NCBI RefSeq assembly: GCF_947495845.1
Contig: NZ_CANMAO010000022.1
Location: 1-64,000, forward strand
DNA: 64,000 nt
Direction of reading: 5' to 3'
Source of the DNA: an uncultured Endozoicomonas sp.
GTDB taxonomy: Bacteria; Pseudomonadota; Gammaproteobacteria; Pseudomonadales; Endozoicomonadaceae
This document shows, one piece after another, positions 20,994 through 29,651 of this stretch. Position 1 is the first letter of the stretch. Each line of letters begins with the position of its first letter. The translations under genes and the position numbers were made by a program. The notes below the pieces were generated by a model. That model made no database searches and was not told the origin of the DNA. It worked only from the letters and a program-made list of their open reading frames with translations.

Positions 20994-21479
20994 TTACTGC
21001 TTAGGCCTCTGATCATCAGACTCTCGGGTGAAGTCGCCATCAATCGTGTGACTAATGTGTGTTTGCGTATGGAACCCATCGGACTCCCGTCGATATTCCG
21101 CTTCGTAGATATTGCTTTGCTGGGCTTTCATACCGATTTTCCGGAACCAGCTTTTGATCATCCACCTTCTCAGCGGTGGTATCAGCATCAGGATGCCGGC
21201 AAAATCTGTGATAAAGCCGGGGATAATCATCAGCAGGCCACCCACCGCAATAAACAGGCTTTCCAGCATTTCCACCGCAGGCGATTCGCCAGCGGCCAGC
21301 TTTTGACGAGTCTTCAGCGCATTGCTGAACCCCTGGCTGCGAATGATATTGATGCCGACAAACGCAGAGATAATCACCAGTGCAACGGCATTCCATGCCC
21401 CGATGACACTGCCCACTTTGATAAGGACGACCATTTCCAGAATGGGCAGCAGAATAAACGATAAAAACAGGAAGCGCAT
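20994..21479 (-). CDS. fxsA: FxsA family membrane protein
   Basis: FxsA is a small inner-membrane protein named for suppressing F-plasmid exclusion of phage T7. The 161 residues carry four hydrophobic segments, beginning FLFLSFILLPILEMVVLI, and the conserved RSQG and GxLLMIIPGFITD motifs. I chose the ATG at 21479 because GGAG sits six bases before it; an in-frame ATG at 21491 contains that GGAG in its own coding sequence. fxsA next to groESL is a common gammaproteobacterial arrangement. Confidence 0.88.
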   Translation of the reverse strand: MRFLFLSFILLPILEMVVLIKVGSVIGAWNAVALVIISAFVGINIIRSQGFSNALKTRQKLAAGESPAVEMLESLFIAVGGLLMIIPGFITDFAGILMLIPPLRRWMIKSWFRKIGMKAQQSNIYEAEYRRESDGFHTQTHISHTIDGDFTRESDDQRPKQ

Positions 21480-21610
21480 TAGAGGCTCCATTTATTAGGT
21501 GAGCTTCCTATATAGAGGCGGTGTCGTGTTATTTCAAGACTTGGGTTGATGAGTTTGGCTTTTGTCTCGGTCAACCGGGTAGCCTTGATTTATATACACT
21601 ATAAAGATAG

Positions 21611-22321
21611 TCAGGCGGCCTTCGCCATCGCTACCATCTGTTGACGCACTTCCATTGGTGTAGAGGCGTTTTCCGGGAATTGAATACGAATCACCTTTTT
21701 ACCCAGCAAAATATGCATGCCTTCTGCATCCACGCCAGCCATTTTAGGTGATACGCCTTCCGGAATCACAACATTAGCAGCCAGACAATATTTCACCATG
21801 GCATCCACATGGTCTTCGTTCATGTGATCGATCATGCCTTTGCCCGCCTCGCCGAAAAATGGGTTTTCCTGGCAGAGTAGTTCGTTTTTAACCCAGAAGA
21901 TTTTACCAAATCCACCAATAAAGCGTGCTTTCACCAGATTGATTCGATAAAAATCAAAGTTGTGCGTGTTGCTGTAGTTTCTGGCTTGAGGGAAGAAGTT
22001 AAAGTAGTGCTCGGCTATCTCTTCACTGTCTTCTATTTTCTGTGCATCGCCCATCCAGGTTAGACGACCAGCGGTGTGTACATCATCGGTATCCGTTTCG
22101 CTGACGATCAAAGAAACCCGAGGGTTCTCTTCAATGTTCCTGGTGTGCTGAGCAATGGTGCTGATCTGGATAATGGGGCAGCCATTGGCATCCAGACAAT
22201 AAGGCATAACAGAACCGAATGGATAGCCAGGCACATCTTTAGAATGGGTTGAAAGTATGCCGTGGTACTCGCCCGTCAATAATTTTCTGGCTTCAAAAGC
22301 GGCAGTTTCTTTCGTATCCAT
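21611..22321 (-). CDS. HugZ-like / pyridoxamine-phosphate-oxidase-fold protein
   Basis: The 236-residue protein has a split-barrel flavin/heme-binding domain (about residues 10-150, with HGILSTHSKDVPGYPFGS) and a C-terminal DUF2470 domain with MIDHMNEDHVDAM (about 163-175). This two-domain arrangement is seen in HugZ-type proteins involved in heme iron use, though many members have unproven function. It is a monocistronic minus-strand gene. Neither a Fur site nor heme-uptake neighbours are visible here, so a heme role rests on the family alone. Confidence 0.82.
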   Translation of the reverse strand: MDTKETAAFEARKLLTGEYHGILSTHSKDVPGYPFGSVMPYCLDANGCPIIQISTIAQHTRNIEENPRVSLIVSETDTDDVHTAGRLTWMGDAQKIEDSEEIAEHYFNFFPQARNYSNTHNFDFYRINLVKARFIGGFGKIFWVKNELLCQENPFFGEAGKGMIDHMNEDHVDAMVKYCLAANVVIPEGVSPKMAGVDAEGMHILLGKKVIRIQFPENASTPMEVRQQMVAMAKAA

Positions 22322-22480
22322 TTAGGCGGAATCCTCTGCAATTTTATAGATTATATGTGTGGCTGAGATTATATGGGAATGAGATTAATTATCAATAGCA
22401 TATAAAGTGGTTGTGTTTTTACATCGGCCGTTTCAGGATGGCGGAGTACTGAAAAACAAATAATAGAAAGAAGTGCAGTT

Positions 22481-23239
22481 ATGGATCTGAACAATAAAAA
22501 CATCCTGATTACCGGTGGCGCCAGAGGTTTGGGGCTGGCAATGGCAAGCTGGTTTGCTGAACGTGGTGCCAATCTTGGTTTGATCGATCTGGAATCACCA
22601 GAACTTTCTCAAGCGGTGGAAATCTGTCGTGCAAAAGGTGCGAAGGCGTTTGCCTATGTTGCCAATGTTTCAGAAGAAGAGCAGGTTGTGAGTGCGGTAA
22701 AAAAAGCGACCAGTGAACTTGGGCCTTTGAATGGCTTGGTGAACAATGCCGGCATTTTGCGAGATGGGCTTTTGCTGAAAGTAAAAGATGGCAAGATCGA
22801 AAAACTCCCTCTGGAAAAATGGCAGTCGGTCATCAATGTGAATCTTACCGGTGTTTTTCTCTGTGGCCGGGAAGTCGCTGCCAGTATGGTTGAGAGCGGC
22901 TCTCAGGGGGTGATTGTGAATATCGCCAGCATCGCGCGGGAAGGTAATTACGGGCAAAGCAATTATTCCTCTGCAAAAGCGGGCGTTTCTGCCATGACCG
23001 TGACCTGGTCTAAAGAGCTGGCAAAATACGGCATCCGTTGTGCAGCAGTGGCACCCGGTGTAATTGAAACGGAAATGACAGGTGGCATGAAGCCAGAAGC
23101 CAAAGCCAGACTCTGCTCAGGGATTCCTGTTGGCCGGATGGGAACTCCGGACGAAATTGCAGAAACGGTAGGGTTTATTTTCGAAAATGATTATTACAAT
23201 GGCAGAACTCTGGAGCTGGATGGTGGGTTAAAGTTGTAA
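22481..23239 (+). CDS. Short-chain dehydrogenase/reductase (FabG-like)
   Basis: The 252-residue protein is a classical SDR with the cofactor loop GGARGLGLAMA (about residues 12-22), NNAG (about 87-90), and the catalytic Ser and YxxxK in IASIAREGNYGQSNYSSAK. The C-terminal GRTLELDGGLKL is typical of FabG-related enzymes. The substrate is not determined. A Rho-independent terminator follows at once, so it is probably transcribed alone. Confidence 0.88.
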   Translation: MDLNNKNILITGGARGLGLAMASWFAERGANLGLIDLESPELSQAVEICRAKGAKAFAYVANVSEEEQVVSAVKKATSELGPLNGLVNNAGILRDGLLLKVKDGKIEKLPLEKWQSVINVNLTGVFLCGREVAASMVESGSQGVIVNIASIAREGNYGQSNYSSAKAGVSAMTVTWSKELAKYGIRCAAVAPGVIETEMTGGMKPEAKARLCSGIPVGRMGTPDEIAETVGFIFENDYYNGRTLELDGGLKL

Positions 23240-23241
23240 AG

Positions 23242-23288
23242 GACGAAAAAACCAAAGTACAAGCTAAAGGCACTTTTGGTTTTTTGTC
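23242..23288 (+). terminator. Terminator after the SDR gene
   Basis: The arms GACGAAAAAACCAAAGTAC and its near-complement GTGCCTTT.. CACTTTTGGTTTTTTGTC form a hairpin ending in a T-run, three bases after the stop. It could also work for the convergent gene ending at 23306. Confidence 0.75.
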
Positions 23289-23305
23289 ATTATCCGTACC
23301 AATGG

Positions 23306-24856
23306 TTACACCGGGCTTGTATCGTAAGCTTCATTAGTGTGTGTTGATAACGAAGTAGTGTTCCCGGCACTGTTATTTTCTACGGTATCACTTTTACAGT
23401 TTTGATATATCTCTTGAAATTTGTGATAAGCAAATTTCACACCGGGTATAATCGCGTTTTTAGTCCATGCGTAAAAGATAACCATCGCCTGCCAAAATGT
23501 TGGGTCTGCATCGTAAGGTAACAAGGCTGCAACTATGGCAAGTGGGGCAAGCTTCTCCGAGAATAGTGGGCTTATCGTTTTCAGATCCCACAGTTTTACA
23601 TCAATTCCCAGTACTTCTTCTATTTCATGAACACCAACGGATAGTAGGGTCAAAACCAGCATATCTTTAATCCAATCACCTGATGAACCGATAAAACCAT
23701 CGCATTTTTTTGCTACCCAGTCAGTATGGCCAAATTTTTTCTCAAGTTCGGCTACCAACATAACAGTGCCTTTTAATAAATGGTAGCCAGCAATGGGGGC
23801 CGCAATGCCTGAGAGCCCACTCAGGGCTATCGTACCTATGCCCCCGGCAATATGGGTGCCTGCCAAAAAGTATGGCGTTAAGGTGACTCCGCTTAGTACA
23901 CCAAGTTCACCTCCTTCCCTTGCGGTCTGAACACATACGTACTTTATGATGTTTGATAAATTGCCGTATAAATCTTCAGACTTACTTTGAAGTCTTTCAT
24001 TGTATTTTTGTTCGAGAGCGGTTCTCCCGTTTCCTGGGTTGTTTGTTGCGTTTGAGCTAGAAGGTTGTTCATTAATGTTACGACCTTCTTCAACGTCATC
24101 TGAAGAGGCTGCGAATGCTTCGTTTCCTGACGGCCTCGCTGGATCTTGACTATCAGGTAACTGCTTTAAATCAGCCCCGAGCTGGATGAGCTGGTGTAGT
24201 TTATAAGCTGCCCATAGTTTGGTTATACCCTCGATTGACTTAATTAGTAACTCTGAATTGCTTCCTGAAAGTTGACTTCCCAGAATGCCTGCAACAATAG
24301 TTGATGTTGCTACCCAAGCGGTTAAAAAGGTGGCCGCAGCTGCACCACCAATCAATGCCTTGTTTTTAAGGGTTTTCTGAGCGTCAGTTAATGCGTCATT
24401 GAACGCTACTTTGAGAAATGCCACGCATTCTGTACTTTCTTTTAATGCCTGCCCGAACACTGCACTATTAAAACCAATAACCTGATTTAAACTCTCTGTA
24501 GTCGTTGTAGCGGTGGTGGTGGTGGTTTGCGCGTTGACAGTGCAAGGGATTCCCGCTGCTAAAAGAGCTTGCAATAATTTTGTATCACTACTTAGTGCCT
24601 TCGAAGACGATGATATTGAAGTGACCGGTGATTCTTGGTGCAGAGCTCTGCGCTTTGTAACCGGCAAATATTCTTTTTTAAGAGAGTCAGTGGCACTGTC
24701 TTTTAATGCGGCACTGTTTCTTTTTGTTCCACTTCGAATTTTAGAAACATCATGCCCTTTATATGTGCGGCTGTCGTCACGTAGAGGCTTTCTTGGCTCC
24801 ACTTTTTCTGAAATACCTGGAGAACCAAGTGTTCCTTCTGAGCGATATGGCAGCAT
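23306..24856 (-). CDS. Unknown 516-residue multi-membrane-segment protein with Fur-like upstream site
   Basis: I do not recognise this protein. The first 90 residues are basic and Ser-rich with no signal peptide, followed by a Thr-rich stretch (TTTTTATTTT near 112-121). Hydrophobic segments occur at about 175-200, 320-365 (two), 400-420 and 435-460. A Ser/Asn-rich region (about 245-285) separates the first helix from the rest. A cytosolic-looking polar N terminus with internal membrane segments is seen in membrane-inserted effectors and in translocator chaperone clients; this is only suggestive. Two Fur-like palindromes lie 76-117 bases upstream of the ATG. Confidence 0.58.
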   Translation of the reverse strand: MLPYRSEGTLGSPGISEKVEPRKPLRDDSRTYKGHDVSKIRSGTKRNSAALKDSATDSLKKEYLPVTKRRALHQESPVTSISSSSKALSSDTKLLQALLAAGIPCTVNAQTTTTTATTTTESLNQVIGFNSAVFGQALKESTECVAFLKVAFNDALTDAQKTLKNKALIGGAAAATFLTAWVATSTIVAGILGSQLSGSNSELLIKSIEGITKLWAAYKLHQLIQLGADLKQLPDSQDPARPSGNEAFAASSDDVEEGRNINEQPSSSNATNNPGNGRTALEQKYNERLQSKSEDLYGNLSNIIKYVCVQTAREGGELGVLSGVTLTPYFLAGTHIAGGIGTIALSGLSGIAAPIAGYHLLKGTVMLVAELEKKFGHTDWVAKKCDGFIGSSGDWIKDMLVLTLLSVGVHEIEEVLGIDVKLWDLKTISPLFSEKLAPLAIVAALLPYDADPTFWQAMVIFYAWTKNAIIPGVKFAYHKFQEIYQNCKSDTVENNSAGNTTSLSTHTNEAYDTSPV

Positions 24857-24931
24857 ATTCTGTATCCTTATTTAGTGAGAAAGGAGTCTTGTATTATTCG
24901 AGTTATTCATCCTGTGCTAATAAGTAATAGA

Positions 24932-24973
24932 TGATAATTCCCATTTATCAAATGAGAATCATTATCGTTATTA
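24932..24973 (-). promoter_or_regulatory. Putative Fur-binding region
   Basis: Two adjacent palindromes resemble Fur boxes: TGATAATTCCCATTTATCA at 24932-24950, and TGAGAATCATTATCG inside 24953-24968, which matches the 7-1-7 form TGATAATnATTATCA at 13 of 15 positions. The segment lies upstream of the minus-strand gene starting at 24856. If Fur binds here, that gene would be repressed by iron. Confidence 0.55.
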
Positions 24974-25084
24974 TTTTTTTTCGATGACGCTACCCAACAT
25001 TTCAAAAAGTAGGTTTTCAAATGTTGGGTGCTTAAAGGAGAACCCTTGAGAACTGAGGTTTTCTACTCATACACAACTGTTCGT

Positions 25085-25154
25085 TAAGTACCCGTCCATA
25101 TGGAATCGAATATTTCTGAGTTAGAAAATATGATTTCATATGGTTGGGTACTTA
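25085..25154. repeat. 70-bp inverted-repeat element (short form)
   Basis: The left arm starts TAAGTACCCGTCCATATGG and the right arm, reversed, starts TAAGTACCCAACCATATGA; the arms meet at GAGTT with almost no loop. The internal portion GGAATCGAATATTTCT is identical to the reverse complement of the right part of the long repeat at 20823-20985. It therefore looks like an end-to-end deletion derivative of the same family. It lies between the Fur-like site and rep. Positions 25155-25276 show no gene. Confidence 0.68.
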
Positions 25155-25276
25155 TGTTGGTCTGGATGATTGGGAAGAGTGACTTGCCAGTTTGATGAAA
25201 AAGTTCTTACTCTGGAAGTTGAAAGGCTTGATAATGGTAATCTTCCATCAATTGACGAACCTGCTGAAATACCATC

Positions 25277-27289
25277 GTGCAACATCTCAATGACCGACAG
25301 GCACAAGCCGTAAAATACATCGATACGCCCCTGCTGGTTCTGGCGGGGGCGGGCAGTGGTAAAACCAGTGTGATTACCACCAAAATTGCCTACCTGATTC
25401 AGCAGTGTGGTATCAGTGCGCGCAATATTGTGGCGGTCACTTTTACCAACAAAGCAGCCCGTGAGATGAAAGAACGTGTTGGCAAACTGGTGAAGGGGAA
25501 GGCCGCTTCCGGCTTAACCGTGTCCACTTTTCACAACCTTGGTCTGAATATCATCCGCAAAGAATGCAAGCTGCTGGGTTATAAAGCGGGCTTCTCTATT
25601 TTTGATCAGCAGGATGCCCGCTCACTCATCACTGATTTGATGCAGCGGGATGCCTCTGCCGATGACAGCGGCGTGGATCAAATTCAGAACTGTATATCCA
25701 ATTGGAAGAATGATCTTATCTCTCCAAAACAGGCATTGGACAGTGCAAGACAACCCTGGGAGCAAACGGCAGCCATCGTTTATGAGCATTACAATCGAAT
25801 GCTCAAAGCCTACAACTCCGTCGACTTTGATGACTTGATCATGAAGCCGGTAGAGCTATTCAGGAACAACCCTGAAGCATTGCAACGCTGGCAAGATAAA
25901 GTGCACTACATGCTGGTGGATGAGTATCAGGACACCAACGGCGCCCAATACGAATTGGTGAAAAGGTTGGTGGGCGATCGTCGTAAATTAACGGTGGTGG
26001 GGGACGATGATCAGTCCATCTATGCCTGGCGTGGTGCCAAGCCAGAAAACCTTGCACTGCTGAATGAAGATTACCCCAGCCTGAAAGTCATTAAGCTGGA
26101 ACAGAATTACCGCTCTACCAGTCGTATTCTGAAAGCAGCGAATACCCTGATCGCCAACAACCCCCATGTGTTTGAGAAAACCCTGTGGAGTGAGTTAGGC
26201 ATGGGCGATGAAATCCGAGTGATTAAATGCCGCAACGATGAGATGGAATGCGAGCGTATTGCCACGGAGATTCTTGCCCACCGTATTCGCTATCAAAATG
26301 GCTATAAAGACTATGCGGTTCTGTATCGTGGTAACTTCCAATCCCGTTTGTTGGAATTAAAGCTTCAACACCATGGTATTCCTTATCACATCAACGGAGG
26401 CACATCGTTCTTCGCCCGGGCAGAAGTGAAAGACATCATGTCTTACCTGCGTCTGCTCATTAATCAGGACGATGACAACGCCTTCCTGCGAGTAATTAAT
26501 ACACCGAAGCGGGAAATTGGCCCTTCGACGTTAGAGAAGTTGGGAAACTATGCCAACAAGCATCACATCAGCCTCTATAAGGCTTGTGAAGAGGCGGCGT
26601 TGGAAGAAGATCTTGCGCCGCAGTACGTAGAAAGACTTCGTCGTTTTACCCGTTGGATGGACGGTGTTTCGCGGCGTATTCAAACCAGCGATGATCCGAT
26701 TCAGGTATTGCGGGAAATGATCGCCGATACCGATTATGAAAGTTGGTTGATGCAGCATTCATCCACACCGGTGCAGGCAGAAAAGCGCATGGCGAACGTT
26801 TGGTTTCTGGTGGATGCCCTGCAGCAAACACTGGAGCGTGGTGACGAAGATCGCACGGTTGAAGACGCGATTTCCCGCCTTATCCTTCGGGATATGCTGG
26901 AGCGCAATGAGGAAGAGGAAGATGTGGACCGTGTTCAGCTGTTAACCCTGCACGCCTCCAAAGGTCTGGAATATCCTCATGTTTATATGATGGGTATGGA
27001 AGAAGAGCTGCTCCCTCATCGCACCAGTATTGAAGAAGACAATATTGAAGAAGAGCGTCGTTTAACTTATGTGGGCATCACTCGGGCAAGAAAATCACTG
27101 ACCATGACACTGGCAGGCCAGCGAAAACAGTTTGGTGAAGTGATTGATACCTTGCCCAGCCGCTTTCTGGATGAATTACCTCAGGAAGATTTGGTGTACT
27201 CCGGCTTTGATGAGTCATCCACTCAGGAAACCAAAAAGATGGCCGGTAAAATGGGATTGGATGCTCTTTATAAGTCCATCGGAGCTTAA
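25277..27289 (+). CDS. rep: ATP-dependent DNA helicase Rep
   Basis: Rep is a superfamily 1A 3'-5' helicase that helps replication forks move through bound proteins. The 670 residues are the expected length. Motif I is AGAGSGKTSVIT (from about residue 19), motif Ia TFTNKAAREM, motif II VDEYQDTN, motif III GDDDQSIYAWRGA, motif IV LEQNYRS and motif VI VGITRARKSL. The start is a GTG, chosen because LNDRQAQAVKYI then aligns with the Rep N terminus; its ribosome binding site is weak. A thioesterase gene follows after three bases. Confidence 0.95.
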   Translation: MQHLNDRQAQAVKYIDTPLLVLAGAGSGKTSVITTKIAYLIQQCGISARNIVAVTFTNKAAREMKERVGKLVKGKAASGLTVSTFHNLGLNIIRKECKLLGYKAGFSIFDQQDARSLITDLMQRDASADDSGVDQIQNCISNWKNDLISPKQALDSARQPWEQTAAIVYEHYNRMLKAYNSVDFDDLIMKPVELFRNNPEALQRWQDKVHYMLVDEYQDTNGAQYELVKRLVGDRRKLTVVGDDDQSIYAWRGAKPENLALLNEDYPSLKVIKLEQNYRSTSRILKAANTLIANNPHVFEKTLWSELGMGDEIRVIKCRNDEMECERIATEILAHRIRYQNGYKDYAVLYRGNFQSRLLELKLQHHGIPYHINGGTSFFARAEVKDIMSYLRLLINQDDDNAFLRVINTPKREIGPSTLEKLGNYANKHHISLYKACEEAALEEDLAPQYVERLRRFTRWMDGVSRRIQTSDDPIQVLREMIADTDYESWLMQHSSTPVQAEKRMANVWFLVDALQQTLERGDEDRTVEDAISRLILRDMLERNEEEEDVDRVQLLTLHASKGLEYPHVYMMGMEEELLPHRTSIEEDNIEEERRLTYVGITRARKSLTMTLAGQRKQFGEVIDTLPSRFLDELPQEDLVYSGFDESSTQETKKMAGKMGLDALYKSIGA

Positions 27290-27292
27290 GCT

Positions 27293-27703
27293 ATGTCTGA
27301 TAGCGATACGCCTTTTACTGTTGAAATGCAGGTGCGTGACTATGAGTGCGACCTGCAGGGAATCGTCAATAATAGCGTGTATTTCAACTATCTGGAGCAT
27401 GCCCGGCACCAGTTTCTGAAGACTCGTAACTTGGATTTTGCCCAGCTGGCCGCACAGCAAATAAACCTTGTGCTGATTCGCTGCGAGATTGATTATAAAT
27501 CCTCCCTGCGGCCTGGCGATGTGTTTACGGTCAGTGTTGAACCTGAGCGGATTTCCCGATTGAAAATTGGCTTCCGTCAACGTATTCATCGCAAGGTGGA
27601 TAACCAGTTGATGATTGATGCTTTTGCTACCGTAACCTCGGTGAATGGCAAAGGGCGACCTTTTATGCCGGACTGCATCGAACCACTGTTCCAGGTCGAA
27701 TAA
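27293..27703 (+). CDS. Hotdog-fold acyl-CoA thioesterase (YbgC/4HBT type)
   Basis: The 136-residue protein has the 4-hydroxybenzoyl-CoA thioesterase fold, beginning VEMQVRDYECDLQGIVNNSVYF. The conserved Asp before the glycine of the active-site loop is in CDLQGIVNN, followed by the helix YLEHARHQFL. Such enzymes hydrolyse acyl-CoA esters in the cytosol; the substrate is unknown. It begins three bases after rep and is probably cotranscribed with it. Confidence 0.85.
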   Translation: MSDSDTPFTVEMQVRDYECDLQGIVNNSVYFNYLEHARHQFLKTRNLDFAQLAAQQINLVLIRCEIDYKSSLRPGDVFTVSVEPERISRLKIGFRQRIHRKVDNQLMIDAFATVTSVNGKGRPFMPDCIEPLFQVE

Positions 27704-27731
27704 ATCAGAGCCGCCCAGTGTTGATTCAGAG

Positions 27732-29006
27732 TTAACTATTTGGGGCTATTTGAAATGAAGTGATTTGAATATAGCTACTTCGTCCGGGAATGATCAGATC
27801 TACTTCTGTGCTTCTCTCATGGCTTGTGCCAAACGAGGCACTACCTGCCTCTGCCACTCCACGTGATATGGATGGCTCATCGGAGAAGGAAATACCGTCT
27901 ACAACATCATCCTTTCTGGCAGGTAAAGTGATCCCATGTAATCGGGTGATTTTTAAAGTGATAACATTCTCAGGGCTATCATAAATTGAGCCCTCTGTTG
28001 TCGATTTGCAATCGCCTTCTTCTTTTTCGTTGGGAGGATTGAAGCTAAAAACTTTTAACTCTTTATCACTAGTGCTACCAAAACGAGCACATTCATCCGC
28101 TTGTAAAAGCCAGACTTGGCTATAAGTGCCTTTATTTGGAGTTTTTACAGTAACCACTACGTATTCGTCCTCAGCGGGGGTGTATCCATCGCCTGTCAGG
28201 TCAGGTGCTTTATCAGGAGCAACGCCAGCGATAAAATTTGTTGCGCCAAGGAAGTAAGCTTCCAAATTAATAACGTTAGCCTCAGTTTCAATGTGCAACC
28301 CAGCATCTCTGGCAATGGCAAAGGCGTTACCAATGTTTTCCGTCAAGCTAATATGTTGAGACTCTGACTTATCCAAGTCCGATGTGTCAAAATCGGGTTG
28401 AGTTGAAAAGGAGGATTGTCTGACACCCATTAAGTTTGGCTCACTCTCATTTTCAAGGTGTGTATGGGTGACAAATGAGAGCTTCGCCCCATTTTGCAAA
28501 TCAACCCTATGGCCCAAATTACCATTGGTACCTGCAATACTGTTTAGTTTTATGCCATTGAATTCATCCATGTTTGGTGATTGAAGTGGGATACTGTCGT
28601 CTCTATTTCCTGTTTCCGGCGAAACGAGTCTTTGCTGGGCAAACCGTTCCATAACCAAACGTATTTTATCTTCTTCGGCTTCTGATATACCCGATATCAC
28701 GCTGGAGTGACACTGCTCACCTTCGGTCGAAAACATACCTAAGACGTCACCGCCAGTCATCGCACCCTGAGTACTTTGTAAGGGTGCATTGTTTGTCTCA
28801 CTCAAAGTGTATGAATTTACAGGTCTATCATCAGGTGTTGAGTCAGTGTGATCATCTCCTGCCGGGTTCAGAGCATTATTGACGTTAACTGGAGTGATTG
28901 TCACTTGCCCCTTTCTTCCTTGTGCTTGGAGCTCTTCTGAATTGTAGTCAGTTGTATATGGTTGTTTTTGTGCTGTTGCTAGTGCTTCAGTAGAAACGCT
29001 TGACAT
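27732..29006 (-). CDS. Unknown 424-residue acidic protein, possible effector
   Basis: I do not recognise this protein. The N-terminal 130 residues are polar and low in hydrophobics, as in secreted effectors or disordered tails. Residues 150-400 appear beta-rich, with YVVVTVKTPNKGTYSQVWLL and VITLKITRLHGITLP. DLTGDGYTP resembles a calcium-binding loop but is incomplete. No membrane helix or Sec signal is present. It is a single gene convergent with the thioesterase. Like the 671- and 516-residue proteins, it may be an accessory secreted protein. Confidence 0.55.
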   Translation of the reverse strand: MSSVSTEALATAQKQPYTTDYNSEELQAQGRKGQVTITPVNVNNALNPAGDDHTDSTPDDRPVNSYTLSETNNAPLQSTQGAMTGGDVLGMFSTEGEQCHSSVISGISEAEEDKIRLVMERFAQQRLVSPETGNRDDSIPLQSPNMDEFNGIKLNSIAGTNGNLGHRVDLQNGAKLSFVTHTHLENESEPNLMGVRQSSFSTQPDFDTSDLDKSESQHISLTENIGNAFAIARDAGLHIETEANVINLEAYFLGATNFIAGVAPDKAPDLTGDGYTPAEDEYVVVTVKTPNKGTYSQVWLLQADECARFGSTSDKELKVFSFNPPNEKEEGDCKSTTEGSIYDSPENVITLKITRLHGITLPARKDDVVDGISFSDEPSISRGVAEAGSASFGTSHERSTEVDLIIPGRSSYIQITSFQIAPNS

Positions 29007-29246
29007 GGAGGTTTCTCCTTTATTGATTGCCCGCTCTGTCTCAGACCGCGTTATTGCGGTTTAGTTCATGGGTTTGCAGATCATAAAAAGAAGTTGAATG
29101 TCGTGTACAAGATAGCTGCCGTTGCCGATTGAGATCGGCGACTTGAATCTTTGTGCATCTCACACACCATGAATAAGCTCTCTCTGGGTGATCCGTTGAG
29201 AAACAGCTTTTTCATGGGGAATCACTATCCTTTGGTATGTCAGCCT

Positions 29247-29618
29247 TTAGAGCAGCTTCGAGCTGAGAATTTGCGCGAGTTTCTTTACATCCGTGCCTTT
29301 CAGAAACTCAAACTGCAGCATGCCTAAACCGGAAGCCCAGACTTTGAACTCAGAATCGATATCAAAAGTGCCCGCTGTTTCTACAGAGAACGCTGAAACC
29401 TTAGAGTAGGGAAGAATAAAAAACTCGGCTTTCTTACCGCGCAGACCCTGAATGTCAATGGAGATGATACGCTTGTCGGTGAAAATCAAACGGTCTCTCA
29501 CAGACTTGTATTCAATTAACACTTCTTCGCTGGGCGTGAGTAAAAAATCATAGCGTTCAGAGCCTGAGCCAACGTCTTCTTCCTGTAAGGCGACAATGGT
29601 TTTATCTTCAAATGTCAT
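29247..29618 (-). CDS. PH-like domain protein
   Basis: The 123-residue product matches bacterial PH-domain proteins (bPH_1 type), small proteins of unknown role. The core is EVLIEYKSVRDRLIFTDKRIISIDIQG, followed by KKAEFFILPYSKVSAFSVET and FKVWASGLG. I chose the ATG at 29618, with GAGGG upstream, over the TTG at 29624. It follows galM on the opposite-facing end of a short minus-strand group (galM starts upstream at 30710). Confidence 0.82.
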   Translation of the reverse strand: MTFEDKTIVALQEEDVGSGSERYDFLLTPSEEVLIEYKSVRDRLIFTDKRIISIDIQGLRGKKAEFFILPYSKVSAFSVETAGTFDIDSEFKVWASGLGMLQFEFLKGTDVKKLAQILSSKLL

Positions 29619-29651
29619 TTTCAATCCCTCGGTAGTTAATCAATTAGTCAA

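Noticed and set aside
25155-25276. Short coding remnant before rep (frame with FDEKVLTLEVERL)
   Set aside because: It has no start signal, runs into rep in another frame and cannot be matched to a family; too short to support.
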